From Vitrella brassicaformis (taxonomy: Eukaryota > Sar > Vitrellaceae): DNA of 64,000 nucleotides. Both the position numbers and the translations under genes were made by a program. Below, piece by piece: positions 25,001 to 37,032 of this stretch. Each line of letters opens with the position of its first letter. Position 1 is the first letter of the stretch. Under the pieces are notes generated by a model. It made no database searches. It worked only from the letters and a program-made list of their open reading frames with translations, and was not told where the DNA came from. The stretch lies in contig CDMY01000340.1 of the NCBI GenBank assembly GCA_001179505.1, positions 1 to 64,000 on the forward strand, read 5' to 3'.

Positions 25001-26901
25001 GCACTCGAGAGGCGGGCTGACAGGGGACCGTCCATGCCGCCCGAGTGCACATTCAGGTCACTCACTCACTGACTTGCAACAAAGATGCATCCACGGCAAG
25101 CGGGTTGCAGTCGCCTGTGGGTGGGTGTGCCCTTTTCGTTTGTATTATGTCAGGCCCCGTATTCTGGACCGGTCACGTCGGCTGGCCAAGCGGTCTGAGG
25201 CGCGCATGGAGGCCATCATCGCATCGGCCAGGAAAGACAAGGAGGGGCCGGATGCAGACGACCCCCCGCTCATGACCATCAAGCCGGGGCAGCACTACCA
25301 GCCCTCCCCTGTCCGCTCGTCACCTGCGCTGCCGTCCCACCCCCCGGTTCCACCCCTGTTGAATTTGGAGGCGGCTGCTGCAGCGGCGAGGACCGAGGAA
25401 GACGATGACGCATCTGCTGACGATGAAGGTATGTTCGGGCGTCCAAAGAGGTGCTAGATAGATAGTTCTCTGCCGTGAGTGTGTGTTTTGTGCTGTGTTG
25501 TGTTGTGTAGCTGGTGTCTCGACATTCACCCTCCCCGTAGACGACCCCTCGTCCCCCTCATTTGGCGCGCACACAGCACACGACATGATGGTCATCGACG
25601 ACGACCAGCCACTGCCACAGCCACAACCACACCCACAGCCGCAGCCGCACCCCTCACCCCCCTCGCCCCCCGCAGAGGCGTCCATCGTCATCTCAGAGAC
25701 GTCTTCGCCCAGCCGTGGTGAAGGCAGGTCACCAAACCGCCACCCGTCGCCCGTGCAGCGGCGAGGCAGTTTCGGCACCTCGCAGCGGAGCGTCGAGGAG
25801 TGGCGCAACACGCCCTTCAGGAGCTACTGGAGTTCAGACACGCGCCGGTCAATGGTGGATGCGTCTCATGGCGCGACGAGAGGGGGCCGAGGGGCTGGGC
25901 GGATGGCCAAAGGAGCCAAGAGAGGGCCGCCCATTCTCGCCTGGATCAAGCAGACAGAGGGCACGGTGGCTGGGGATGGTGAGGACGAGACACGGGAGAA
26001 GCCGCTGGGGAGATCGCCACAATACGCCCAGGTGATGAGCATCAAGGCGTCCCCCCGCAGCCCACCCATGCAGCCTCGTGCCCCGGGACGGATGGAGAAG
26101 AAGCCCCTCTCCAGCAGACAGTGCAAAGCCACACACCAGGGCACCAGCACGGCAGCAGGAGCTCCCAATGCCGATGTGCACGCCACCAGGAGCCGTCCAA
26201 CCATCGACTTATCGAAGGTGGCGAGACAGAGAGCGGACAAGAGGGGCGCGACGACAGCCATCCAGCGAGAAAACGGCGTGCCATCGGTGCGAGTGGATCT
26301 GCGAAGCGGGAGGGCCGGCCGCCCCTCTCTCCGTGGTGGCCGGGAGCAAGTTGCTTCCTTCTCCATTCATGGCTCGAGCTCGCTGTCGAGTGCCGCTGAA
26401 GGAGGCCCAGAGCTGCGGAGGTCTCAGGATCCAGAAGGCGGCAGCGACGGCCCAGAAGCTGACTCCTCCTCGCCGGTGTCTCATAGCGGAACGGCAGCTG
26501 CTGCCGGATACTCATTCATGATGGCCTCTGCTGACTCGAAGGACTCACTGCCCGACGCGACGCAGCCACATGCACCACCTGAAGGCCACAGATCAAGGGT
26601 CGGACCGTTTGGCTACCGGCATAGAGATGGGGGTGGCTCAGCGTCGATGTGGGTGGCGCAGGGTGAGGGACAGGGCAGTGGGGAAGGAACGGATAGAGTT
26701 GGTGGAGGGAGAGACGAGGGAGACGAGCTGTTGGATGCCATCGGCAAGGCACCTGATACTGAGGTATGCGCTCCCACTCGCACGGCAGGACACAGAGGTT
26801 GATGGTGGTCAGTCACCTCACCGAGAGTCGTGCCTTGTTGTGTTGTGCTGTGTGTGTCACCACCGTTGCAGAGGGTAGATGACGCCGCCGTTGGAGAGTA
26901 G
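22086..26901 (+). CDS. long disordered protein with N-terminal myristoylation/palmitoylation signal
   Basis: Family not recognised. The start MGGCCSK has Gly2 for N-myristoylation and Cys4/Cys5 for palmitoylation, so membrane anchoring is likely. About a dozen exons join in phase, including 22086-22332, 22430-22470 and 22564-22626. A long exon (about 23326-24279) and those following hold most of the protein. An early folded-looking part (DLRVVSVELAASLLTQ, INFPLLCPQFASDP, HQELHAALGLSTNLPTDIV) is followed by over 1000 residues rich in Pro, Arg, Lys and Ser. These include SPSPSPKRVVLRFARLFGLG and repeated RPPSP/PKSPP elements. A short basic-helical stretch (RPRILDRSRRLAKRSEARME) lies near 25155. 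The last exon encodes RVDDAAVGE with stop TAG 26899-26901. It could be a membrane-linked scaffold; the function is unknown. Confidence 0.75.
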
Positions 26902-27658
26902 TGGTCAGATACGATGGGCCTATTCGCTCTTGTCTTGAGTTTTGCGGCTCGGCCGGTTGGTTGAGTGCATGACATGATGGACGGACGGGGTGGTTAGTGC
27001 GTGGCGTGCGTGACCCCCATACTCGAACAGACAAACCGTCGATTATCCGTGTGCATGTCCCAAAATGTCTCTCCCTCCCTCTCTCTCCCTCCGTCTCCGT
27101 CTCTGAATTCTGCTATACAACCGACCGCAGAAACGGTCCGTCAGCGATAGATGTGTACATCCATCAATCCATCAATCCATTTATCCATGGACACATTCAT
27201 CAGGGCAAATAGGGCGGCAGAAACTCGGCGGTTAACGTTGCTCAGGCAGCAGAAGGGCGTGTGCAGTGCCGTCTTGTGTGTGAGATCAATCTAGGTGCTG
27301 GCCGACAGGGCCTCTCGTCTGAGAGCGCGCAACACCTGACACACACACAGAAAGACAGACAGAGAGGAAGGCACGTGCATGCGTGTCAAGACACAGGGCG
27401 GCTAAGACACACCTCGCTGGTCATCTCAACACTCGCGGAGCACACTCCCGAGGCAGATATCGTTCTGAGGGAGGGACACAACCAGCACCCACACCCACAC
27501 CACACCCACAGACGTGCAGAAGCGTCTCTCCCGTCCGTCTACACACCCACCGTGAGTTTAGTGTGGTGATCTTGGCAGCCATTTTGGCACGCTCCTCGCG
27601 GCGAGCACCCTTCATCCAGGACACACACATTAACACACTCGTCCGTCATCTGTGTCGA
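26902..27658. other. convergent spacer
   Basis: No firm gene. A short minus-strand frame near 27545-27620 (GARREERAKMAAKITTL) looks coding and could be a terminal exon of the neighbouring vWA gene or part of a small separate gene. The remainder is CA- and ATCC-rich. Confidence 0.45.
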
Positions 27659-30630
27659 TCACTGCACCCCCGGATGTCTGTGTACCGCATCAGCTATGAC
27701 GGACTGTGCGATTTTGTGGAGCTCGTCCTTCATGCTGTCGGTGGAGTAGCGCAGGCTGCAGGACGCACCCGCCGCAGCCGCACTGGCCAGCTGCAGGTTG
27801 CGAGACGCGCGAGAGGTGGCCGCCAGACACAAGTCCTGGCGTCACAGCACAGCACAGCACACAGACAGAGAGAGAGATAGGTGCANNNNNNNNNNNNNNN
27901 NNNNNNNNNNNNNNNNNNNNNNNNNNNNNNNNNNNNNNNNNNNNNNNNNNNNNNNNNNNNNNNNNNNNNNNNNNNNNNNNNNNNNNNNNNNNNNNNNNNN
28001 NNNNNNNNNNNNNNNNNNNNNNNNNNNNNNNNNNNNNNNNNNNNNNNNNNNNNNNNNNNNNNNNNNNNNNNNNNNNNNNNNNNNNNNNNNNNNNNNNNNN
28101 NNNNNNNNNNNNNNNNNNNNNNNNNNNNNNNNNNNNNNNNNNNNNNNNNNNNNNNNNNNNNNNNNNNNNNNNNNNNNNNNNNNNNATCTACCGAGTGGGG
28201 TGGGTGGGTGGGCGAGTGGGAGGGAGGGAGGGAGGGAGGGAAGAGGGTGGGTGATGGGTACCCACCTCGATTTGGCCGCACGCCTGCTCGACCATGTCCA
28301 TCATAGCCCTGCCGTCAAACTCACCCGAATCAACTGCCATCATGTGTAGCGGCACAACAAACCGACACACACACAGACAAACACACAGCATGCAGCGGGG
28401 CGGTGCTGGGCCGCCTCTTCCCTCCCTCCCTCCCTCTTTCCCTCACCCACCGACCCACCCACTCACTCACCGGTGTCCGTCAGATCCTTCAAGGCCATGC
28501 TCCAGGTCAGCCTCTGACGCTCAGCTATCACCTGCACACAACACACGCATCCACCCATCCATCCATCCCCTCCATGCCCTGTCTGTATCTGCCTCGGTCC
28601 GCACGCACACACCTCCTCGTCTGCCTGGTAGAGGAAATCGACACTTCCAAAGGGACTGGCGTCGCGCACCCTCTTGACCGTCAGCATGGCGCGGGGGATG
28701 TGGCAGGTGCACTTGCCCACGAGGTCCTCGTACGCCGCCTTGGCGTACAGGATCGCCGAACGCTGATCGGAGCTGAAGTTTTTCTCCTGTCAAGAACACG
28801 ACACGGAGAGGGAGGGGGAGAGGGGTGCATTGGAGGGGGAAGGATTGTGTGGGTGGGGGTACCGGAATGCTCAGTTCGATCAGGACAGATTTCTCCTCAT
28901 CTTCGAGCAGGTCCGGTATGGTGACAGTGGCCCTCTTGCCCTCCTCTAAGATGCTTTTGGGGTAGTCGCCCTCAATGGACTTTATCACGGTCCCGTCCGT
29001 GGCGCTCGCCTGCACACCGAGACACACACACACTTGGGGTGGATGGGCATGGGTATGTATCGGGGTGGTATGGTGGTACGGTACGGCACTTTGAGGCTGA
29101 TTTCGATGTTTTTGGCCCTCACGGCCTTGACGGCCCCGATGGCACCTGCAAACGCCTGACGCATCTGATCCGGACCCTGCACACAGCACAACACAACACA
29201 ACACAACACACACAACATGGATCCCTGGCTGTGTAGGTGAGCTGAGCTGCGTGCAGTCAGTCATGTGACCAGACCTCTACGTATGTGAAGGGGGTGTGCG
29301 ATTTCTCGGCAAACAGCTGCAGGATGGGGGCATTATGGTCGGTGCCGAAACCTGATACATTAATGAGATGAGCAGCGATCGATGAGAAGCAGTGATGATG
29401 TGTGTGTGCAGACATACAGACAGGCAGACATACATACCGAAGGGGAATATGGTGCAGTCGTTCTCACTGGCCCGCTTGGAGAGACCATACACGTCGCGCC
29501 GGGTGGTGTTGTCCTGTAGGTGGGTGTGTGGGTGGGCACAGACACAGACACAGACACAGACGAGATCATGCGGCCAGGAGCACATTGGCAGTGAGTGCGG
29601 ACCTGTCCGTCGGTCAGGAGAAAGGCACTTGTCACTGGGTTCTTCCACTCGCGATGCAGCAACAACTCAAGAGCCTCCTGCATCCACATCCATCCATCCA
29701 ACAGCCAAAAATCTAGAAGACTGTCTTGTGTGCTTGGATCAATCACTGGCTCCACCTCCACCCCCTTCACGATGTTCGTCCCGCTCTTGGACTCGGTCGC
29801 CATCACTGCACGCCATCCATCCATCCATCCAAGCCACCCATGGCCATGCACTCGTCCGCACCCACCCACCCACCTACCCACCTTTGTGTGAGGCCTCCTC
29901 CTTGCCACCACTTTGGGCATCCATGGACACGAAGGGGATCACCACCGAGGCGCTCTTGTTGAACGATACGATAGCCAGACTGCACCCACCAGACACAGAG
30001 AAAAGAAGAAGCAGAATGAGGGTATGACCTCACTCACTCACACAGACACACAGACACACAGACACACAGACACACAGACACACAGACACTTCCCACATAT
30101 ATCTGCAGACTGACTGACCGGTCTCCGGTGCCAAGTTCGCTGATGCAGAAATCCACCGCCCGCTTAGCTGAGTCGAGTCTGCGGCCCGCCATGCTCTTGG
30201 AGCAGTCGATGATGGCCACCACATCCGCCCCGACCTCACCCTTGGCCGCACCACCCGCACCCCCGCTACTAGTGTGTTTGGCCTTGAGCAGAGCGTAGAT
30301 GGTCTTGTAGTTCTGGCTGGCCTCGATGGTCCTGTACTCGAGCTGAAGCGACAGGCTCACCGGGCCTACAACACACACACACACGCACACACACGCACAC
30401 ACACATGCGGGGATGGATGGATGGATGTGTGCGCCGAACCACCAAGAGGGAAGATAGTCTATATATTGTGTGCGTTGAGTGCGCTGACCTTCATGGTTCT
30501 TCATCTGTCGACTACTGGTGGCGTCTTTCGAGTCCTGAGTGGCGTCAGAAGGCACTCTAGTGGTGGCTCGAGTGCTGGCATTGGATGCGATTCGCCTCTC
30601 GCTCGCGGGGAGGCTAACGGGAGTGGCCAT
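27659..30630 (-). CDS. von Willebrand factor A (vWA) domain protein, interrupted by an assembly gap
   Basis: Intracellular vWA protein on the minus strand with at least eleven exons. ATG 30630 begins MATPVSLPASERR. A first exon of Ser/Thr-rich sequence is followed by VSLSLQLEYRTIEASQNYK and the vWA fold. The metal-ion-dependent adhesion site DCSKS lies in DVVAIIDCSKSMAGRRLDSA, followed by SLAIVSFNKSASVVIPF, NPVTSAFLLTDGQ, SENDCTIFPFGFGTDHN and FTYVEGPDQMRQAFAGAIGA. A beta-rich C-terminal part follows (IKSIEGDYPKSI, KSVLIELSIP, KNFSSDQRSAILYAKAAY). The exon with EFDGRAMMDMVEQACGQ ends just before 300 Ns (27886-28185). After the gap an exon ends DAVHRHPGVQ with TGA at 27659. The architecture resembles the copine-like or RING-vWA proteins of plants, but no RING is visible here. 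At least one exon may be lost in the gap. Confidence 0.78.
27886..28185. other. assembly gap, 300 N
   Basis: Exactly 300 N, inside the vWA gene. The right edge is a GGGT/GGGA-rich repeat, a likely cause of the sequencing failure. Confidence 0.99.
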
Positions 30631-31231
30631 AGGGCTCAGACTAACCTGCAGGCCACACAGCACCACATCACAGCACATGCTTACCCACCTCCCTGCCCCT
30701 CTTCTCTGCCATGGAGCATCCCATCCCGCGATCACCTGTCCTGCCTGAGCCAGCCATGACCCTCCATGCAGTTCAGAAGAGGTCACAGGAGGCTCTCACC
30801 TTTATGCAGGTGGCGTGTGAGTGGAGCGTTGCAATAAATGATGGAGAAGCTATGATGACGGAAGGAAAGGGGTCTACCCCAGACTCGGAGGGCCTGGCAT
30901 TCCCAGGGCCCGTTACCGTAACCAACCAACCCGTGAGCGCGGTCGAACGATGGGTTACAGGAGGGTCTGTGAGAAGTGGGTTTGGGTTATGGTGAAGAGG
31001 ATCTGCCGGGCGGTCAGTCCCGGATAAAGGATTAAGTCAATGCAACGGAGGATTAAGTCCATGTAAACATGTAGTAGGCGTCTGTCCTTGACCTGTTCGT
31101 GGAACGGACCAACGAAAGATTCAACAGCGGTCCTGTCTCACAGATCAGTAGATCGTCGGTCTATGAACCCTAGACCCTAAACCCTGGACCGACTTGCACT
31201 TTCTCAACCGTCTTGCCAAGAATCTGAGATC
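30631..31231. promoter_or_regulatory. divergent spacer, vWA gene / SCCPDH-like gene, with telomere-type motif
   Basis: 600-bp spacer. AACCCTAGACCCTAAACCCTGG at 31166-31187 is a degenerate telomere-type array about 45 bp upstream of the + strand start codon. The block 30870-31160 is free of microsatellites and contains a short duplication of GGATTAAGTC (31027-31036 and 31050-31059). Confidence 0.5.
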
Positions 31232-34231
31232 ATGGGTGAAAGGGCCTTCGACATCGTCGTGTTCGGCGCGAGTGGCTTCACAGGTAGGCTCATACATCAA
31301 TGGCAGACAGTGCTGAGTAGATGGAGCTCAGCAAGGGGGATCGCATGATGACCAATACACTTGATCTCCGAGCGCTGGCAGCTCGCTGCAGCCGCAGCTT
31401 GAGCTGGCCGGCCGCTCTGAGAGACAAAAGGCGAATCTGAGATCTGCCCTGCCTGATGATCGCGTGTGCCATCTTGTGCTGTGCTGTGGTGCATGAAGAT
31501 CTCTGGTGCGATGCATGTCATTGAGTGCGTGCTCTGTGTGTGTCCGTGTTGTGCAGGTGAGTATGTTGTGTCGGCGCTCAAGGATGGCGCTGCAAAGGAG
31601 GCCAGACCCATCAAATGGTATGTATGTATGCTGAGATCGATCACTTGTATGTGGGTCGGTCTGCATGGAGCGTGTGTGTTATCCTGTGTGTTCTACTTGG
31701 CTCAGGGCGGTGGCGGGTCGGTCGGCAGACAAGCTGAAAGGTGGGCATCCCCCATAGGAAGAGGCATGGCACTTCCAGCACGAGTGGGTGTATGGCTGAC
31801 GGATGGCTTTCTTTCTTCCCTGTGCTCACACGTGTGTGCTCAGGTGTGTTGGAGCGTGTGGGTGCTGCCGACATCCCCACGGTCATTGCCGATGTCAGCG
31901 ATGAAGGTAAGTCAGACACCCGCCAACCACAAGGGAGGCCTCCATGGTGCGGGTGCATGTATGTGTCGGCGACCGACTGCATGTCTGTCTGCCTGCCTGG
32001 GTGCAGGCTCGATGAAGGCCATGTGTGAACGGACTAAGGTCCTGCTCAACTGTGTCGGCCCGGTGAGTGAGTGAGTAAGTGAGTGAGGGGGGGTGAACCG
32101 TAGTATCGATTCCATCCTTCATGCATGTCTTGTCTTGTTTAAGTTTCGTTACCACGGCGAGGCGGTGGTCAAGGCTTGTGTCCAGTGCGCCACACACTAC
32201 CTCGACATATGCGGTCAGTCAGTCACTGAGTATGTGCTGGCTCATTCACTCTGTCCGGACGTCTGTCTGTTTTGTCACGTGCTGTGCTGTGCTTGTCGTG
32301 CAGGCGAACCGGAGGTAGGCAGGGCAGGGCAGGCTAGGCTGCTCGCCTCGCGCCTCTCCACTCACATTTTCTTCATCCATCCATCAGCCTTGCCTTGACT
32401 GATTCCGTGCCGTTCTTGACGGTCACGTGTGTATGGTGTGTTGTGTACACGTCATGCAGTTTTTGGAGAGGATGGAGCTCAAGTACCACCAGCAGGCGCT
32501 AGGGAACGGATGCCTCATCGTCGGATCCTGCGGATTCGACAGCGTGCCGGCAGACATCGGTTCGCAGGTGGCGCGAGAGCAATTCAAGTCGCCAGCGGTG
32601 CCCTACAAGGTCGAGACCTTCCTGCAGCTCACCATGGGAGAGGCCGGTGAGTGAGTGAGGCCGAGCCAGCCATTTGACGTACGTGTTGCATGTCTGGCCT
32701 TCCGGCTGCTTTGGTTTGGTTTTGGTTTGGTTTGGTTTGGTGTGTCAGGCGGGAGCATTCACTACACAACCTACCAGTGTGCTGTGGAGGGATTCGGCAG
32801 CGCTGCAGATCTCTCCAATATCAGGAAAGAGGTGACTGACAGGGTGACTGACAGAGGGGGACAGACACAGGCAGAGAGGAGCATCTGTGTGTGTCTGTGT
32901 GTCTGTGTGTGTGGTGTGGTGTGCGGTGTGTGTGCAGCTGGCGCCGAGCAAGCCCAAAGTGACGAAGCTGGGTGCTAAGCCGAAGCTTGAGAAGGGGCCG
33001 TTCAGCGACAAGAGGATGCCGGGCATGAGTGGGTTCCTCTTCCCGGGAGCTGACGCATCCGTGGTGAGTCAGCCGGGTCAGACGATGGATGGATGGATGC
33101 ATGGATGAATGGATGGATGGATGGAGAGACATACGCACCTTCCTGCGTGTGTGACTGTGTGGTTGTGTTAAGATAAAGCGTTCTCAGGAGTCGTTCACCG
33201 CTGCTGACCCCAGCTATGTGTCGTTTCATCCCGCATGCTACATACTGGTCGGTGCGGTGACCGATCGTCCATCACATCGACCGACCACCCACTCACTCAC
33301 TCACCTCACCTACTCATGTCTCTCTGTGTCCTCCATGCAGCTCCCCGACGGCAAGGCCAAATACTTGATGGTGAGCGACACATGGCCTGCCTATGTGTGA
33401 TGCTATCGCATAGCATATGGTGGGTCTCTGTCTGTGTGTCGGCCAGATGCTGTTTGGGGGCATGTTCTCTTTCCTCGCCAAGTACTCCCTCGGCCGGCAG
33501 CTGCTGCTGGCCGCTCCAGGAATCTTCACATACGGCATGTTCACACACTCAGGTCGGGGACCGGACCCACTCACCCCGACAGACAGGCAGAGACAGACAG
33601 ACGCATTGCATCGTGAATGAATGAACGCATGATGCTGTCTGTGCTCGTATAGGTCCGACGAAGGAGCAGGTGGCTCAGGGCGGCTTTGAGATGACCATCT
33701 TCGCATCGGGGTACATCACACGCAGCCATACGCAGCAATGGATGGATGGCCGCATTGATCTGTGCGTGTGCGTGTGCGTGTAGTTTCTCGAGCACTCCCA
33801 CGGACAAGGATGCCAAGTCAGACCTGGACGTGACGGTCAAACTCAAGGGGCCAGGTAGGTCGGCCAATCCCAGCAGTGAGTATCCCATCACCATGCGCCC
33901 CTGCCGGACTTATCTCCCGCACCGCCCCTGTGCAGAGATTGGCTACGCCTTCACGAGCATGTCCATCGCCCAGCTGGGCCTTTGTCTACTGGAGGAAAGG
34001 GTACGCAGCCAGCCAGCCAGCCAGCCAGCCAGGCAGCCAGGCAGCCTTCATTCCTTTCCGTGTCTGTGTCTGTCTTTTGTGGCATCCATCACTCAGGACA
34101 AGATGCCCGCTGGCGGAGTGCTCACGCCCGCCTTTGCCTTCGACAAGACCAAGGCAGTCGACCGGCTGAAAGCCAATGGGCTCAACGTGACCATCGAGTC
34201 GGGCGCCAGCACAGCCACAACTGCACGCTGA
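31232..34231 (+). CDS. SCCPDH: saccharopine dehydrogenase-like oxidoreductase (SCCPDH-like)
   Basis: NAD(P)-binding Rossmann protein related to eukaryotic SCCPDH and the trans-acting enoyl reductases of bacteria; the substrate is uncertain. About sixteen small exons. The N-terminus FDIVVFGASGFTG is the dinucleotide-binding loop. Then come AVAGRSADKL, ADIPTVIADVSD, KVLLNCVGP, FRYHGEAVVKACVQCATHYL, DICGEP, GCLIVGSCGFDSVPADIGS, GSIHYTTYQCAVEGFG, MLFGGMFSFLAKYSLGRQLL, GPTKEQVAQGGFEMTIFASG and IGYAFTSMSIAQLGLCLLEE. The end is DKMPAGGVLTPAFAFDKTK plus a short Ala/Thr tail, with TGA 34229-34231. The hydrophobic stretch in the GMFSFLAKYS exon matches the membrane-associated segment of SCCPDH. The length, about 440 residues, is normal for the family. 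Confidence 0.9.
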
Positions 34232-34626
34232 ACAGCAACTGGATGAGCGGGTGGGCGCATGTGGCTGCTGCATCATGGTCGTATTGCATGTCGTCAAGGC
34301 CCTCTGTGAGGACAGATCCTCCGGCCGTCTGCCTTTTCTAGATGCGTGTCAGTCATGTGTGGTGTGAGAGCTGTCGACTTTTTTCTGGCTAGGTCTTCGT
34401 GCGTGCGTGGGTGGGCGAGGGGTGAGATCGCGATCAACGACATTGATGCAACCAACTGGAATAGTGCACGTGTGTACTATACCATCCGTCCACTCACTCA
34501 CATGGCAGTCAGTATGTAACACAGCCTTGTGCAGTGGGTGCACCAGAACACCCACAGAACGGGTCAGTCAGTATCTAGAAAAGACACAGGAGGCTGCCCC
34601 TGCCCCTGCCCCCCCTCGCCAGCTGG
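34232..34626. other. convergent spacer
   Basis: No coding sequence seen between the converging SCCPDH-like and CCDC174-like genes. Confidence 0.55.
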
Positions 34627-35960
34627 CTAACTTCGAGCGTCGCCCTTGCCCTCCTTGTCCTTTTCCTTTTCCTTCTGCTTTTCTTCTCGTCTCTTCTGCA
34701 ATTGAGACCTGACACACCCACACCCACAACAAAGCAAGGAATGGATCAGGCACATGATCCCGTTTTGCGTGCACGCGTGTGTGTGTGCTGTTCACCTAAG
34801 GCCCTCGCGTGTCTGTTTTTTCTTGTCCACCAGCTGGGACCTCTTGCTGCACACACAAGACAACAAAAAGGAGGCCTCCATGGCATGGCATGGCATGTAT
34901 GGTGTGGGTAGGGTGGCTGGCTGACTGACTGGGTGGGTTACTACCTCTCGACGTCTCTGTGGAGGTCGTTGGTGAACTCCCTGCCCGCCTCGTCCAGCAG
35001 GGGGCAATCGAACATCTGCCTCACCGCACCTTGCATACAGACAGCCACACACACAACAGGGACGTTGGCACGGTCGATGTAGTGCCATGCCATCGATGCT
35101 CGCTCACCGCTCGGAAGGGGATTAGGTGCATCGTCAGCTGCCGTAGCGCTGGACGACTGTCCCTCCAGTGACCTCTGGGCCCCCCTCTCCCACCGCAGCC
35201 TCTGACGTTCGAGCTTCATGCTCTCTGACATCATCGTGCCCCTGATTGAGGTGATTCCACAAAGACACACACACACACACAGAACAGCCGTCGTCAGTCT
35301 GTCATTCTTGCTTGTGCGGAGGTGTGATGTCTGTTGTCAGCTCACCCCTCAATCTGCTGCTCCATCTTCTTGGCGTCTTCGGCGTACTTCTCGTAGAGTT
35401 TCTGGTCGAAGTCGACCAAGGCGCTGACGCCCATCATGTCCTTGCCATTAGCCTCACCTCTCACTGCGCGCACAGAACACAGCACAACAAACGTCGCCAC
35501 AGACACGTTGCGTTGTGTTTGTGTTGGCTGATGTACTCACTGATACTTTCGTATATGAGTGCCTTCTCCTCGAGCTTCCTCCTGCTGTTGGTGAAGTTCC
35601 TGGCTGTCCGCTCCTGCTCCTTCTTGTCCTTAGCCTCGCGCGCCGCCACACCCTCGTTCTTCTCGTCCAACAGCAACTCCTCCCGAGTCCGAAACTGACG
35701 ATACACATGTGTCATCACCATCATCACCACACACAGTGATACGTACAGCTTCGTTGCTTGTGCGCAAACCGTGTCTCTGTTCTCCGTACCTTTTTCGTTG
35801 GTTTGGTCTGCGTTGACCCTGTTTCCAGCTGGCGCTTCTTGGCAGCTGACTCCTTCTCGTACACAGCAGCCCGCAGGGCGCCCAGGGACGCTGAGGATAC
35901 GTCGATGGGCTTGGCCGGCTTGGGGATGAGCGCAGACTCGGACAACCACCCCAGCGACAT
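34627..35960 (-). CDS. CCDC174: CCDC174-like nuclear coiled-coil protein
   Basis: Likely nuclear protein linked to spliceosome/exon-junction components, by analogy with animal CCDC174. The start MSLGWLSESALIPKPAKPID leads into DVSSASLGALRAAVYEKE, which parallels the N-terminal element of CCDC174. FRTREELLLDEKNEGVAARE, RRKLEEKALIYESIS and GVSALVDFDQKLYEK correspond to its EEKAKLYEKM...LVDF block. Later exons carry MKLERQRLRWERGAQRSLEG, QMFDCPLLDEAGREFTNDL, RSQLVDKKKQTREG and a terminal Lys/Glu run (QKEKEKDKEGKG) with TAG 34629-34627. At roughly 250 residues it is shorter than the animal protein, and the DUF4078 motif is not obvious. The assignment rests on pattern memory, so an unrelated coiled-coil splicing factor remains possible. 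Confidence 0.68.
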
Positions 35961-36096
35961 GATCGGTGCCCTGAACGAACGGCAATCAAACTCTGTCAAG
36001 AGGAAGAGCCTATCACGGAAGCTCCCACAGCACCGATTTGAGGAAGCACCCTAGCTCGAAGCATGCGAGCTTGAAGCCCGAAAGCCGCCAGTGGAC
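35961..36096. promoter_or_regulatory. divergent promoter, CCDC174-like / thioesterase
   Basis: 136-bp spacer with TGCGAGCTTGAAGC at 36064-36077, an exact 14-mer match to the RPS9 spacer, and an additional AGCTCGAAGC nearby. Confidence 0.5.
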
Positions 36097-36708
36097 ATGT
36101 TGTCGCTGTGGACATACTGGTTGAACTGTGTGCTGCTGTCATGCATTTTCGGCGAGCTCCAAGGAAGATCTCTTCGCAGCCCCGAGATCCAAGGAAGATC
36201 TGCTCGGAGTTCTCATCGCCTCAGCTTCCTTGACCGCACAAGAAAGCGCCCCTTCCGTCGCCACTTTCGTGTCCGCTTCGATGAGTGCGACCTCGGCGGT
36301 ATCGTCTATCATCCGAACCATCTCCGCTACTGCTTCGACACTCTCGATGCGGCGTTCGAGCAGCGGATCAAGGAGGGTGTGCTGGAGGGGCTTGGCTGGG
36401 ATCCCCTGATGAAAAAGACCACGGTGGTGTGGCACCGGCCCCTCAAGCATCGCGACCGCTTCATTGTCGAGGGCATGGTGACACGGTGGGGCAACAGCTC
36501 GTTTGACGTGGGCTTCGTAGGCCTGGCGTCACGGGGAGGGGCGCCCGTGTTCGAGGCACGGCACACGTTTGTTGGACTGAACAGGACGACGGGGCGGCCT
36601 GCGAGGGTGCCGTCGGTGGTCAGGGCTGCCCTTGGCGATGCGATGGACTACTCCAAGTTTGTGCAGGGGCGAACCAGGAGACGAAAAATGCTGTCGTGGT
36701 TCTCGTAG
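36097..36708 (+). CDS. hotdog-fold acyl-CoA thioesterase (YbgC/4HBT type), intronless
   Basis: Single exon of 203 residues. ATG 36097 begins with a hydrophobic leader (MLSLWTYWLNCVLLSCIF), so the enzyme is probably targeted to the secretory route or a plastid. A short tandem repeat follows (QGRSLRSPEIQGRSARS, from a CCAAGGAAGATC duplication). The hotdog domain starts at FRVRFDECDLGGIVYHPNHL, with the catalytic Asp of the 4HBT family in the DECDLGGIVYH motif, then RYCFDTLDAAFEQ. HRPLKHRDRFIVEGMV and FEARHTFVGLNR mark the central and last strands. It likely hydrolyses an acyl-CoA. The lack of introns and the bacterial-type motif are compatible with bacterial or plastid ancestry. Confidence 0.85.
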   Translation: MLSLWTYWLNCVLLSCIFGELQGRSLRSPEIQGRSARSSHRLSFLDRTRKRPFRRHFRVRFDECDLGGIVYHPNHLRYCFDTLDAAFEQRIKEGVLEGLGWDPLMKKTTVVWHRPLKHRDRFIVEGMVTRWGNSSFDVGFVGLASRGGAPVFEARHTFVGLNRTTGRPARVPSVVRAALGDAMDYSKFVQGRTRRRKMLSWFS

Positions 36709-37032
36709 GCCTAGGCAGTGGGTGCAAGTAGCTAGCTGGCCGTGGGCAAGACAGACAGACAGACAGACATTTGTTGTGATTGATGGATGCATTTAGCTCA
36801 CTAACAGTACTGTGTGTGCATAGTGATCGACACGGCAAGACACGGAATGTGTGCCAATGACAGACAGACAGACAGACATACACAGTCAATGTATGCATGT
36901 ATATATGTACTCGAGCGATCGATCGTCAGACAATGAAATCACCGCAGCCGTCTTGCTTCTTTGGCGAGACGAAACAACGACGTATCCACGCAAACAGAAA
37001 GGAGAGCTCCGATTGACTGGCTGTCGACTGTC
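36709..37032. other. tandem spacer with microsatellites
   Basis: (ACAG)n at 36751-36770 and 36859-36880, ATCG repeats near 36915-36930. No gene seen. Confidence 0.55.

Noticed and set aside
27706-28349. Open frames spanning the N gap
   Set aside because: They exist only because N runs contain no stop codons.
36751-36770. CRISPR-like regular repeats
   Set aside because: The ACAG, CTGT and ATCC repeats are simple tandem microsatellites with no unique spacers.
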